NCBI GenBank assembly: GCA_947172415.1
Contig: OX359196.1
Coordinates: 5,643,901 to 5,707,900 of the forward strand
Reading direction: 5' to 3'
DNA from: Chondrosia reniformis
Lineage: Eukaryota > Porifera > Demospongiae > Chondrillida > Chondrillidae
Length of the DNA stretch: 64,000 nucleotides
Below, piece after piece: positions 12,002-24,102 of this stretch. The translations under genes and the position numbers were made by a program. A model generated the notes under the pieces. The model did no database searches. It was given only the letters and a program-made list of their open reading frames with translations, and had not been told where the DNA came from. The stretch's first letter is position 1. Every line of letters starts with the position of its first letter.

Positions 12002-13040
12002 ATAAAACCGGCCTAGTTGAAAATCGATCATAGACATTAATATCGTACAGGCGATAAATATCGGACCTCTCACTATCTCTAGTTTTCTGTATCATGAAAA
12101 GTCGCTCTCCTCCCTCCACCAAGACACATACAGGCGTTTATCCATTTGCCACAGTTTTGAGATGTATTGGAAATACTGCGTATGTGTGTAAAATTGCTTG
12201 GAACGATTCACTGGTCTGGAATTAAAGTGGAATAAATTGACAATTTCTCGAAAATAATTGGGATCAGAAAAGTCGTTCTCCTCGGCCCATCAAGACACTT
12301 ACAGGATTTTGTCGCTTTTCCCAATTCTCAGGTGGACCACTAATACTGCCTATGTCTTTAAATTTGCTTGAAACAATTCACTGATCTGGAAATAACGAGA
12401 AATATATTAAAAAAGGTCCCAACCACAACCGTTTTCTTTGGACAAAACTTCATATAAATAGAAGCGAAAAACCTTATATAGTAGGCCTACCTGGACACAT
12501 CTCTATGGTGGTTGCGGTTCCCATAGAGGTTGGTAGCGCTTAGACTCTGAAGCTGTCTCCTAATCGGTTGGTGCCATAGAGACGTGCTCACCAATAATCC
12601 GGATTTCGGGGGGGTTCCACGTAATGTGGGATTGGCATCTGATATCTTAGGATTCATATGAGTCGGCCATATCGAGAAGAACTGGTTCTTCTCACGCAAG
12701 TGACACCCAAAGCTCAACTCGGCAGAGCGTTACCACCGATCCCGGCCTCTGAGCGTCGTGGATGGTAGCGTTCGGTATGGTCCAACTTTTTTTCTTTGGA
12801 GTTTCGTTGGCCGTCGATCGGCAAAATTTCACTTTAACGAGATCCATATAAAATATATAGATAGATAGTACTTCAATAGCAATCAAGTACTACACAGTGC
12901 ATATCCCTATGCATAAAAAATTGGAAAGTATTCTAAATTTTCAGATATAGTGGCCGATATAGTATGGAATTTTGTCTTTATTATAATACCTTCTAACGGT
13001 CGGCCATATATAGTATTACGCAATTTTCTCTAACAAAACA
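12002..13040. repeat. 1.04-kb unit E, copy 3
   Basis: 1,039 bp, nearly identical to copies 1 and 2, with the ATAGATAGATAGTAC variant shared with copies 4-6. The unit plus its right-hand B monomers repeats the 10037-12001 segment almost base for base, so E and satellite were duplicated together. Confidence 0.9.
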
Positions 13041-13880
13041 TTACATTAACTGTAGTTCTGTAACTCTATCAAATGGCGGGATATGAAGCTAAATCATTCT
13101 GTCAGCATTCACAGATATCCTATAGAGCATGTCCAATGGGTTTGTGAAATTTTGATGAAACTTAAAATTTGCCCTATCTCTCACTATACATTAACTTTGT
13201 ATACCAGAATTTAATGTACATCGAGTGCTGTAACTCTATCAAATGGAAAGATATGAAGCTGTGACTTTGTGTCAGCATTCACAGACATCTATAGAACATG
13301 TCCAATGGGTTTTTGAAATTTTGATGAAACTTAAAATTTGCCTTATCTCTCACCATACATTAACTTTGTATACCAGAATTTAATGTACATCGAGTGCTGT
13401 AACTCTATCAAATGGAAAGATATGGAGCTGTGACTTTGTGTCAGCATTCACAGACATCTATAGAACATGTCCAATGGGTTTTTGAAATTTTGATGAAACT
13501 TAAAATTTGCCCTATCTCTCACCATACATTAACTTTGTATACCAGAATTTAATGTACATTGAGTGCTGTAACTCTATCAAATGGAAAGATATGAAGCTGT
13601 GACTTTGTGTCAGCATTCACAGACATCTATAGAACATGTCCAAAGGGTTTTTGAAATTTTGATGAAACTTAAAATTTGCCTTATCTCTCACCATACATTA
13701 ACTTTGTATACCAGAATTTAATGTACATCGAGTGCTGTAACTCTATCAAATGGAAAGATATGAAGCTGTGACTTTGTGTCAGCATTCACAGACATCTATA
13801 GAGTATGTCCAATGAGTTTTTGAAATTTCGATGGAAATTAAAATTTGCTCTATCTATCACCATAATTTAACTTTGTATAG
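13041..13880 (+). repeat. 169-bp satellite B, block 4 (about 5 monomers)
   Basis: Five monomers repeating the variant order of block 3, the last one more diverged (CACCATAATTTAACTTTG). The block switches to repeat A at the bases TATA. Confidence 0.92.
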
Positions 13881-14297
13881 GAGCTACAAGGTATCATTTC
13901 AAGTCACCTCTATTGCATTTTCCAATAGTACAAGGCTTGCTGGTGCTTAAGCCAAAATTTGGATTAAGCACTAGGAGGCTTATAGGAGCTACAAGGTATC
14001 ATTTCAAGTCACCTCTATTGCATTTTCCAATAGTACAAGGCTTGCCGGTGCTTAAGCCAAAAAGTGGATTAAGCACCAGGAGGCTTATAGGAGCTACAAG
14101 GTATCATTTCAAGTCACCTCGATTGCATTTTCCAATGGTATCAGGCTTGCCGGTGCTTGAGCCAAAATGTGGGTTAAGCATCAGGAGGCCTATAGGAGCT
14201 GCAAGGTGTCATTTCAAGTCACCTTGATTACATTTTCCAATAGTACATGGCTTGCCAGTGCTTAAGCCAAAACGTTGGTTAAACACTGGAGGCCTAT
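13881..14297 (+). repeat. 105-bp repeat A, second block, about 4 copies
   Basis: Enters from satellite B at TTTGTATA/GGAGC and leaves at GGCCTATA/CCAG, so the block sits inside a B array between two TATA tetranucleotides. Its last units match the end of the first A block, including the altered half-hairpin GTTGGTTAAACACTGG. Confidence 0.9.
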
Positions 14298-15907
14298 ACC
14301 AGAATTTAATGTACATCGAGTGCTGTAACTCTATCAAATGGAAAGATATGAAGCTGTGACTTTGTGTCAGCATTCACAGACACCTATAGAGTATGTCCAA
14401 TGGGTTTTTGAATTTTTGATGAAACTTAAAATTTGCCCTATCTCTCATCATACATTAACTTTGTATACCAGAATTTAATGTTCATTGAGGGCTGTCACTC
14501 CATCAAATGGGGAGATATGAAGCTAAATCTTTGTGTCAGCATTCACAGACATCTATAGAACATTTCCAATGGGTTTTTGAAATTTTGATGAAATTTAAAA
14601 TTTGCCCTATCTCTCACACTACATTAACTTGGTATACCACAATTTAATGTACATCGAGTGCTGTAACTCTATCAAATGGAAAGATATGAAGCTGTGACTT
14701 TGTATCAGCATTCACAGACACATATGGAGTATGTCCTATGAGTTTTTGAAATTTTGTTGAAACTGAAAATTTGCCCTATCTCTCACTATACATTAACTTT
14801 GTATACCAGAATTTAATGTACATCGAGTGCTGTAACTCTATCAAATGGAAAGATATGAAGCTGTGACTTTGTGTCAGCATTCACAGACACCTATAGAGTA
14901 TGTCTAATGGGTTTTTGAAATTTTGATGAAACTTAAAATTTGCCCTATCTCTCACACTACATTAACTTTGTATACCAGGATTTAATGTACATTGAGTGCT
15001 GTAACTCTATCAAATGGAAAGATATGAAGCTGTGACTTTGTGTCAGCATTCACAGACACCTATAGAGTATGTCCAATGGGTTTTTGAATTTTTGATGAAA
15101 CTTAAAATTTGCCCTATCTCTCATCATACATTAACTTTGTATACCAGAATTTAATGTTCATTGAGGGCTGTCACTCCATCAAATGGGGAGATATGAAGCT
15201 AAATCTTTGTGTCAGCATTCACAGACATCTATAGAACATTTCCAATGGGTTTTTGAAATTTTGATGAAATTTAAAATTTGCCCTATCTCTCACACTACAT
15301 TAACTTGGTATACCACAATTTAATGTACATCGAGTGCTGTAACTCTATCAAATGGAAAGATATGAAGCTGTGACTTTGTATCAGCATTCACAGACACATA
15401 TGGAGTATGTCCTATGAGTTTTTGAAATTTTGTTGAAACTGAAAATTTGCCCTATCTCTCACTATACATTAACTTTGTATACCAGAATTTAATGTACATC
15501 GAGTGCTGTAACTCTATCAAATGGAAAGATATGAAGCTGTGACTTTGTGTCAGCATTCACAGACACCTATAGAGTATGTCCAATGGGTTTTTGAAATTTT
15601 GATGAAACTTAAAATTTGCCCTATCTCTCACCATACATTAACTTTGTATACGAGGATTTAATGTACATTGAGTGCTGTAACTCTATCAAATGGAAAGATA
15701 TGAAGCTGTGACTTTGTGTCAGCATTCACAGACACCTATAGAGTATGTCCAATGGGTTTTTGAATTTTTGATGAAACTTAAAATTTGCCCTATCTCTCAT
15801 CATACATTAACTTTGTATACCAGAATTTAATGTTCATTGAGGGCTGTCACTCCATCAAATGGGGAGATTTGAAGCTAAATCTTTGTGTCAGCATTCACAG
15901 ACATCTA
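14298..15907 (+). repeat. 169-bp satellite B, block 5 (about 9.5 monomers)
   Basis: V2-V3-V1 type runs with the 169-bp period; the part from about 14300 is repeated with few changes from about 14970. Ends with the GGGGAGATTTGAAG monomer directly before unit E copy 4. Confidence 0.92.
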
Positions 15908-16953
15908 ATAAAACCGGCCTAGTTGAAAATCGATCATAGACATTAATATCGTACAGGCGATAAATATCGGACCTCTCACTATCTCTAGTTTTCTGTATCA
16001 TGAAAAGTCGCTCTCCTCCCTCCACCAAGACACATACAGGCGTTTATCCATTTGCCACAGTTTTGAGATGTATTGGAAATACTGCGTATGTGTGTAAAAT
16101 TGCTTGGAACGATTCACTGGTCTGGAATTAAAGTGGAATAAATTGACAATTTCTCGAAAATAATTGGGATCAGAAAAGTCGTTCTCCTCGGCCCATCAAG
16201 ACACTTACAGGATTTTGTCGCTTTTCCCAATTCTCAGGTGGACCACTAATACTGCCTATGTCTTTAAATTTGCTTGAAACAATTCACTGATCTGGAAATA
16301 ACGAGAAATATATTAAAAAAGGTCCCAACCACAACCGTTTTCTTTGGACAAAACTTCATATAAATAGAAGCGAAAAACCTTATATAGTAGGCCTACCTGG
16401 ACACATCTCTATGGTGGTTGCGGTTCCCATAGAGGTTGGTAGCGCTTAGACTCTGAAGCTGTCTCCTAATCGGTTGGTGCCATAGAGACGTGCTCACCAA
16501 TAATCCGGATTTCGGGGGGGTTCCACGTAATGTGGGATTGGCATCTGATATCTTAGGATTCATATGAGTCGGCCATATCGAGAAGAACTGGTTCTTCTCA
16601 CGCAAGTGACACCCAAAGCTCAACTCGGCAGAGCGTTACCACCGATCCCGGCCTCTGAGCGTCGTGGATGGTAGCGTTCGGTATGGTCCAACTTTTTTTC
16701 TTTGGAGTTTCGTTGGCCGTCGATCGGCAAAATTTCACTTTAACGAGATCCATATAAAATATATAGATAGATAGTACTTCAATAGCAATCAAGTACTACA
16801 CAGTGCATATTCCTATGCATAAAAAATTGGAAAGTATTCTAAATTTTCAGATATAGTGGCCGATATAGTATGGAATTTTGTCTTTATTAGGCATTATAAT
16901 ACCTTCTAACGGTCGGCCATATATAGTATTACGCAATTTTCTCTAACAAAACA
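15908..16953. repeat. 1.04-kb unit E, copy 4
   Basis: 1,046 bp: the same unit with a 7-base insertion (TTATTAGGCATTATAATACC where other copies read TTATTATAATACC) and TATTCCTATG instead of TATCCCTATG. Junctions with B are the same as in copies 1-3. Confidence 0.9.
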
Positions 16954-18137
16954 TTACATTAACTGTAGTTCTGTAACTCTATCAAATGGCGGGATATGAA
17001 GCTAAATCATTCTGTCAGCATTCACAGATATCCTATAGAGCATGTCCAATGGGTTTGTGAAATTTTGATGAAATTTAAAATTTGCCCTATCTCTCATCAT
17101 ACATTAACTTTGTATACCAGAATTTAATGTACATCGAGTGCTGTAACTCTATCAAATGGAAAGATATGAAGCTGTGACTTTGTGTCAGCATTCACAGACA
17201 TCTATAGAACATGTCCAATGGGTTTTTGAAATTTTGATGAAATTTAAAATTTGCCCTATCTCTTACCATACATTAACTTTGTATACCAGAATTTAATGTA
17301 CATCGAGTGCTGTAACTCTATCAAATGGAAAGATATGGAGCTGTGACTTTGTGTCAGCATTCACAGACATCTATAGAACATGTCCAATGGGTTTTTGAAA
17401 TTTTGATGAAACTTAAAATTTGCCCTATCTCTCACCATACAATAACTTTGTATACCAGAATTTAATGTACATCGAGTGCTGTAACTCTATCAAATGGAAA
17501 GATATGAAGCTGTGACTTTGTGTCAGCATTCACAGATATCTATAGAACATGTCCAATGGGTTTTTGAAATTTTGATGAAACTTAAAATTTGCCCTATCTC
17601 TCACACTACATTAACTTTGTATACCAGAATTTAATGTACATCGAGTGCTGTAACTCTATCAAATGGAAAGATATGAAGCTGTGACTTTGTGTCAGCATTC
17701 ACAGACATCTATAGAACATGTCCAATGGGTTTTTGAATTTTTGATGAAACTTAAAATTTGCCTTATCTCTCACCATTCATTAACTTTGTATACAGAAATT
17801 TAATGTTCGTTGAGGGCTGTCACTCCATCAAATGGGGAGATATGAAGCTAAATCTTTGTGTCAGCATTCACAGACATCTATAGAACATTTCCAATGGGTT
17901 TTTGAAATTTTGATGAAATTTAAAATTTGCCCTATCTCTCACACTACATTAACTTGGTATACCAGAATTTACTGTACATTGAGGGCTGTCACTCCATCAA
18001 ATGTAGAGATATATATGAAGCTAAATCTTTGTGTCAGCATTCACAGACATCTATAGAGTATGTCCAATGAGTTTTTGAAATTTCGATGGAAATTAAAATT
18101 TGCTCTATCTATCACCATAATTTAACTTTGTATAGGA
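16954..18137 (+). repeat. 169-bp satellite B, block 6 (about 7 monomers)
   Basis: Starts with the same relic monomer as the other post-E blocks and includes the GATATGGAGC variant monomer. The last monomers are more diverged (CGTTGAGGGC, TGTAGAGATATATATG). Switches to repeat A at TTTGTATA/GGAG. Confidence 0.9.
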
Positions 18138-18332
18138 GATGCAATGTGTCATTTCAAGTCACCTCGATTGCATATTTCAATAGTACAAGGCTTGCCAGTA
18201 CTTAAGCTAAAACATGGGTTAAGCACCAGGAGGCCTATAGGAGCTGGAATGTGTCATTTCAAGTCACCTCGATTGCATATTTCAATAGTACAAGGCTTGC
18301 CGGTTCTTAGGCCAAAATGTGGGTTAAGCACC
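18138..18332 (+). repeat. 105-bp repeat A, terminal block, about 2 copies
   Basis: Two diverged A units. The array stops at GGGTTAAGCACCA, the right half of the A hairpin, while the left edge of the whole locus (3357) starts at TGGTGCTTAAGCC, the left half. Unique sequence follows up to the UBE3A stop codon. Confidence 0.85.
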
Positions 18333-18553
18333 ATGTATTTAATCAGATAAATATTGAAAACATACATGTGTGAAGAATTTAAAATAGTTGTGGTGTCTGA
18401 TTATCACTGAACTAGTAGGGGATTTCTTCACAATCAACAACAACAAATTATTCATCAGCATACAATACATTGAACAGGTAGATAGCTCTAAAGAAGTACA
18501 TATAATACATGCATTTTATTGTTGCAAATTACTGTAAAACTATACAGCAAGTT

Positions 18554-21500
18554 TTATAGCATGCCAAAGCCTTTGGCATGCGTCACAGCTTTAAGAAGGC
18601 GATCTTTCAACTTCTCCTTTGTCGAGTACTCACACAACAGCAATGCATTGAAGCAAGTATGAGCCGTCGGGAGCCTACATTGAGCAAAAGATGGGAGGCT
18701 TGGTTACCTGTACATACTCAACAGGAAGTCTACAGTACCTGTCAGAATCTGGACCGTTCTTTACTATCATAAACTTTAGCTTAGCAAGCCCTCCTAGTGG
18801 AACACGATCACTCCCTGTCACAAACTGTAAAAACTTTTTCTTAAGAGTGTCATCAAAGCTATGGACAACCTCCCAAAAGTTGCTAGTTTCAAATAAAATA
18901 CATAATATTAAGTGTATGTGTTTACGTATGTGGACTAATATATAGAAGCTATCCTACCGTATAACAACATGGTCACGACTGTATCCACCATCATAGCTTG
19001 TGGACTCCTCGAGCTCCTCAAAATTCCACTCCTAAAATCAAGCAAAACTATCTGAGCCAGCATACTAAAAAGTAGATCTCTACACTGAAACAGCCTGGGG
19101 GCTTCACCAATTAACAACTCAACTCTTCAATGTTTTCCTTCTTAGATAGATATATATACAATACACGCTATTACAGTACCTTTGATCCACACACAAGTAG
19201 TTCCAGCTCTTCAGCAGTGAAAAGATTGATCAAACTAGTCCCTTTAATCACTTGCTGGAAACCATTTTGAAAAGGACGTAACTGTATTGCAAAGAATAAC
19301 ATTAATTGATAACTTTACTACAGTATACATACCTTACATTTAAACAGATACTAATTTTAGCAGTTTTAATAATCTGGTGCTTTGGAGGTACTAATTTTGG
19401 TGACTTTCCATGGAGGAGACACAGATGTCTTGGACAGAGGAGTGACAGACAAGGAAGTCTGAAGAAGAAAGAAGGACTGACTTACCTGTGATTCTATACT
19501 TGTATTCAACAGCCAGTCCATGTAGAGGTTCACGTACTCCTACAAGATGGCAGGCAACACTACTGTGACAGACCAGGTGCTATCATTGTCAAAAATTAAC
19601 TCAATTACTGAAATATCTCACGGAGGGATTGTCTTAGCATTATATTATAGCCTAATGTAATATTATCATACCTGACGATTGTCCTTGGTAACTTTGATAT
19701 CTCCTCCACCTTTCTTCAGGTCATGATGATGGATTGTACCAAACAGATCTGTCTGCTCTATACAGAAGGTCAAGTCAAAGGTCTCCTCAAAGTTTTCTTC
19801 CTCGTAATCCAAGAGACTCTTTAGACCTCTGGCTATTAGCTATGGAAGGAAACATGTAGTTAATTCAGAAGCCCCATCAACACCTATTACTTACGGGATG
19901 AGTTGAAAATAAGTCTTCAAATATGGCTTGACAGCCAATGAGTTTCCGGTACACAACCATTGGAAAGTGGATGTCAAGAATTACATTGTTGTAGATGGCA
20001 ATCCCAACCAGTAAACCAATCAGGTGGTACTCGCGATCTGATTCATACGAGTATGGATTAAACCAGTAGAACCTTTCATCATTATTGTACATAAACATTG
20101 CTATGACAAAAAAGAGGATTAAACTGTCACTTCATGTCTCATGCAGACGACTGGTCTTCCCTAGTGCATACTCACCATATTCGGGCTTAAATAGTTCCTC
20201 TATGAGCAGCTGAAAGAACTCTTTTTGCAATCCTCCCTCGTCCAGCCCCTCCTCTCCTCTGAAGTGAACACGAAGCTGCTTACGCAGGTCATCTGGACGG
20301 TCTTCGGAGTATATCTCCAGCTGAAATATGTACAAACCCCACAGTGATACCACCATGAAGCTGTATAATACTAAGATGCCTACCTGCGTCAGGGTGTCCT
20401 GCAATAAGTTCTCCCGGTCCACCCTCAGAATGAAGTATGGATTTCTTGCTTGCCCAAAGAGAAGGTGGACCAGCGTCAGGTGTCGCTCTTGGAACATGCT
20501 CAGTCGGTTGTCCAACCGCAGTCCTTCCACCTTGTTGGCGGGAGAGAGGCAGCAGGGATAGTGAAAGAAAGACAATCCCTGTGCTTCAAACTGTGAAGAA
20601 TGGCGAACACTGAAATCATGCTCGACATCCATTCTGGAGTTGAGTTCTTCATTGATAAATCGGTCCAGCGGAATGGGTGGGTTGATGAGGTCTGCCGGAT
20701 GGAGTTCAAGATGAATGAGCATCTGCTCGTACGGAGACAAGTTCTCCATCTTTCGGGAGGAAGAAGATTTCTGTTCTTTCACGTGTTTCAGCAGCAAACC
20801 AGGTGGTCTGCAGCTTCCTCTCTTCTTAGCATACAGCAAGTTGGCAAAGTAAACCATCTACATTCATAATATTAAGGCATGTGCAACATACCCTCAAAGA
20901 TAGGCTAAAACAACAGCTTTGCTATTTATAGTGTGTCTATAATGTTATGACTGACTCATTGAGAGCAGGTTATAGATGAGAAATACAACTAATATTATAA
21001 TGCAATAAAATGTTTGTACACAAAGGGACAGTAAACATACGTATCTCAGTTTGTCAAGAAATGGACACTAGTTGTCAACAGTTAAGCTAGTAGGAATCAT
21101 AGCCAGATGAACAGGGAGTTCACTAAGAATACTCCTTTGCGCCAAAAGCTGTCCAAATGTCATAGTCCTACTCTATCTTGCATACAGTCAGACATTTAAA
21201 CATGCAATATGGCGGCTAATTAAGGGGCTGGCTCATCAGACTACCCGGGATATATGTAAAATGAGAACAATCTGATAAATCTGATAACTTACTGGAGCAA
21301 TTATTACATAAGTTTAGGATCTGATTTCATCAAACTAGACCTTACCTGCATAAGTACAACAGCTGAAGTGACTGCAGTACAGCTCTCTAGCTCAAATTCA
21401 TCATCAGTTTCTGACAGTGCTATGGTAAAAGCAATAACTTGATGAAGAAAAGAAAGTAACTCCTGCAATTCCTCAACTGAATACTCAGAGAGTATTTCCA

Positions 21501-22605
21501 CCATTTCCATCTGCTTCTCCTTATTCTGTCTTCTTATACTGTTTAACAGAGGAGGGACAATTTGCACGAGGTAGTCTGGATCCATCAGCAGAGGATTTTC
21601 CAACATAATGATAACATGATTCAAACTTGTACTGTTTTTGCGAACAGCTTCACGCTCAGCTTCTTTGCAGTATTGCAAGATAGCGTTCATTAGTGTGTTG
21701 GAGACGCCAGGATCATTTAGTGCTTCAAGGGCTGACAGTGCTTTCTTCAACGACTTCTTGTCTACTTTACCATTTGACAAAAAACTACAGTTTAGGCTAG
21801 CTATATTACTGAAACAGTTCCAAACCATATCCTTTAGCTTGCCATACGTAGGAGGATCTACTTGCTTGGAAATTTCAATCTGATTTAAAATCTTCTCGCT
21901 GCTCAGAGAAGTGACAATGTCTGAAGTAAAACAGAAATATAATGGCACTCAAGTAAGGAGAACCAGGTACGTATACTGACACATGTACATACATACCTTG
22001 TCTAGCTGTAGAACTGGGGCCATATGTTTCAGATACCTTTACAACACTTCCGACCATCATGTGGTTACCACTACTAGTGCTTTGGTGGGTCTCTGCTATG
22101 GGTACGACCTCTCTGCCATTGCTGATGTCCATCCCGTCCTCAGAAGAGGCGGTAGATTGACTGGTCTCCATAGAGTGACTCTCTTCAGTGACACCCTTAC
22201 TAGTAGCATCAGAAGGAGAAACAACCTTCACGCCAGCGGAGTGTCTAGTTCTGTGAGTAGGTTCTGAATTGGGTTCTGGTTCCTTCAAGCAGAGGTTCCC
22301 TTTGGACTTGACAAGCCTCAGCGCTATGACGGCAGCCTGATTGGGGTCGGGGACGCCTTCTGGTCCCCCCTGGGCCTTCTTGTAGGTCGCACAGTTGGTA
22401 TTGGTGCACTCGTTTCGGCCACACCCTTCTGTTAACATCTTAAAATACTTCACTACCATTTTCTGGACCTCAATATTGCTGTAAAATGGCAGACGGGAAA
22501 GCCTTGTAAGTACAGAAGAGGAATTGACATACCTAAATGTTCTCTGACAGCCTACTTTGATTTATCACTAGAATGATTATTACTCTGGTGGATTCCAGTA
22601 GCCAT
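18554..22605 (-). CDS. UBE3A: UBE3A/E6AP HECT-type E3 ubiquitin ligase, 864 aa, 12 coding exons
   Basis: Transfers ubiquitin from an E2 to substrates through a thioester. Exons, 5' to 3': 22605-22556, 22478-21997, 21920-21346, 20857-20384, 20320-20176, 20100-19895, 19839-19672, 19539-19486, 19281-19180, 19031-18958, 18882-18739, 18674-18554; all phases agree. The N-terminus holds the AZUL zinc finger (LTEGCG, NEC, TNC, NLC). The C-terminal HECT domain includes the [10 protein letters not shown] motif, RDHVVIR and HTCFN, with catalytic Cys832 exactly 32 residues from the end as in the human enzyme, and ends KGFGML. The middle is Ser/Thr-rich and unconserved. The first exon is the least certain: translation could instead begin at the ATG at 22459. 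That exon lies inside an intron of the opposite-strand PUB gene. Confidence 0.96.
22479..22555. promoter_or_regulatory. Overlapping divergent start region of UBE3A and the PUB gene
   Basis: The interval is the predicted 77-bp intron 1 of UBE3A on the minus strand (GTAGGC...TTTTACAG, good pyrimidine tract) and also contains coding exon 1 of the PUB gene on the plus strand (22486-22505). The two first exons are thus interlocked, and each promoter must lie inside the other gene. Confidence 0.55.
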
Positions 22606-23375
22606 TTCCCCCTATTTAACTTGTCACCCTCTTCTTAGATTCAACGCAACTCCCTTCTGGCCTTGGCCACCTCGCAGATTACGCAATATCTTAAGGGTAG
22701 ACTTTTTAATGTATTGCGTCAAACGTAAAAATGAGTGACTTGCAATTTCAGATAGCTATCCTGGTCTCAGAAGACGAGGGAGGAGATGCCTGCAAGACCC
22801 TGTGGACCATACTGAAGTAAGTAGGAGACTAATTGGGTATAGCTGAAGAGTTCTTTTGGAGACAGATCACCCATCGTGATCTGATCCTACTTTTATTAAA
22901 CAGTGAAAGTTTGCTTTTTTAATCATTTCAATGAATATTGTTCCAATGAATATGTTTACAGGTTTCTGTCTGTACTCCTCCTAGTAATATTAAAGGACAT
23001 CCTGAGGAAGACAAGTATCGTACCTTGAGGATATCTAACAAGACCTTTTACAACAGAGTGTGGAAGCATCCTAGTGCAAGAGACTTGTTGCTTCAGCTGG
23101 GTTTTGTTCAAGCAGATGACATTGTAGTCTTAACAGAATATCAAGATGGCCAATTTGATGGAGCCATAACTCTATTGTCAGACTACACAAGTACTGTCAT
23201 GAGACCTCCAGATCCTTTGGAAGTAGACACCAGTAGTGTCTCAGTGAAGCAGGGGGAAACAGGTATGCCCACAGGAAGTCAGAACATTGAGTACCAAAAA
23301 AGAATGGACAAATTGCGGGAGCAACAGAAAAAGGTTGAAGAAGAAAAGCAAAGAATTGCTCAACAGGTGGAGTGA
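22486..23375 (+). CDS. Small PUB-domain protein with C-terminal coiled coil, 177 aa
   Basis: Exons are 22486-22505, 22639-22696, 22752-22816 and 22985-23375, phases consistent. Residues from about 35 to 110 match a PUB domain, the p97/VCP C-tail binder of NGLY1, UBXN6 and HOIP. The signature EEDKYRTLRISNKTF, then DLLLQLGF, corresponds to the DEKYRSIRIGN and LFEMGF segments of NGLY1. The last 25 residues are a charged helix (KLREQQKKVEEEKQRIAQ). No UBX, transglutaminase or other catalytic domain is present, so this looks like a stand-alone p97 adaptor. Exon 2 (58 bp) is required by phase, but its translation looks unconserved. It is divergent from, and interlocked with, UBE3A. Not assigned to a named family. 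Confidence 0.8.
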
Positions 23376-24102
23376 TCCATAATATATCTTATTCTCATTA
23401 AAGTAATTGTGGTTTGGTTATCACTCTAATTCTACATACAGATATATGCAGATAGAAAAGAAACAAAAGCCCAAGTGACAAAATCCTCTGTGAGTTGACA
23501 CAAGTTAACAAAACAGTACTTAATCCTTTCTTGTTCATTGTGCTTTCTGATGCACTATAGCATGCAAGAAACTTGGAATTTGGCTCACGAATAACCAAAT
23601 TTTCAGATATTGGAGTAGAATTGAACAAAGTTAGATTTACAATTTGTCTGTCTATACCAGTTGGTCTATGTCTGCTCCTCAAAAGCCTTCTTGTCTACTG
23701 CTTTATTAACACGTTTGTTTCACTGCATAGATTTACCTCCTCACCCTCATTCATTATGTAGGGTGGATGAGGATAGTGGGAGTAGCTACCCCTTGCATGG
23801 GCGTGGCTACCATATTTAGAAGCTCACATGTACAGCTTTCCAATACATCAAAATCTTCATGCATGACGATATCTACTTAAATATGATTTCATAGAGTGGA
23901 TATCTGATAAACAAAGACAATATATTTACTAATATTATTTATTTCTAATATGTTAAGGCAATTTATATCCATCAAAATATCATTGATATGTTGCAGAACA
24001 GATTTGTTCTTTTTATATGTACATTTCTGCATATTGTAAAATAATTATGTTGAGTGGTGGTGAATGATCAAGAAAATTGTAATATTTTTGACCATAAAAG
24101 GT
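23376..24102. other. Gene-free stretch between convergent PUB and EXOSC1 genes
   Basis: AT-rich 3' flanks. The only structure seen is a segment at about 23400-23437 resembling the 3' tail of the tRNA-derived SINE (TTGTGGTTTGGTTATCACT). No conserved reading frame. Confidence 0.5.

Noticed and set aside
3357..18332. CRISPR array
   Set aside because: Periodic repeats without unique spacers, 105 and 169 bp long, in an animal genome; a satellite, not CRISPR.
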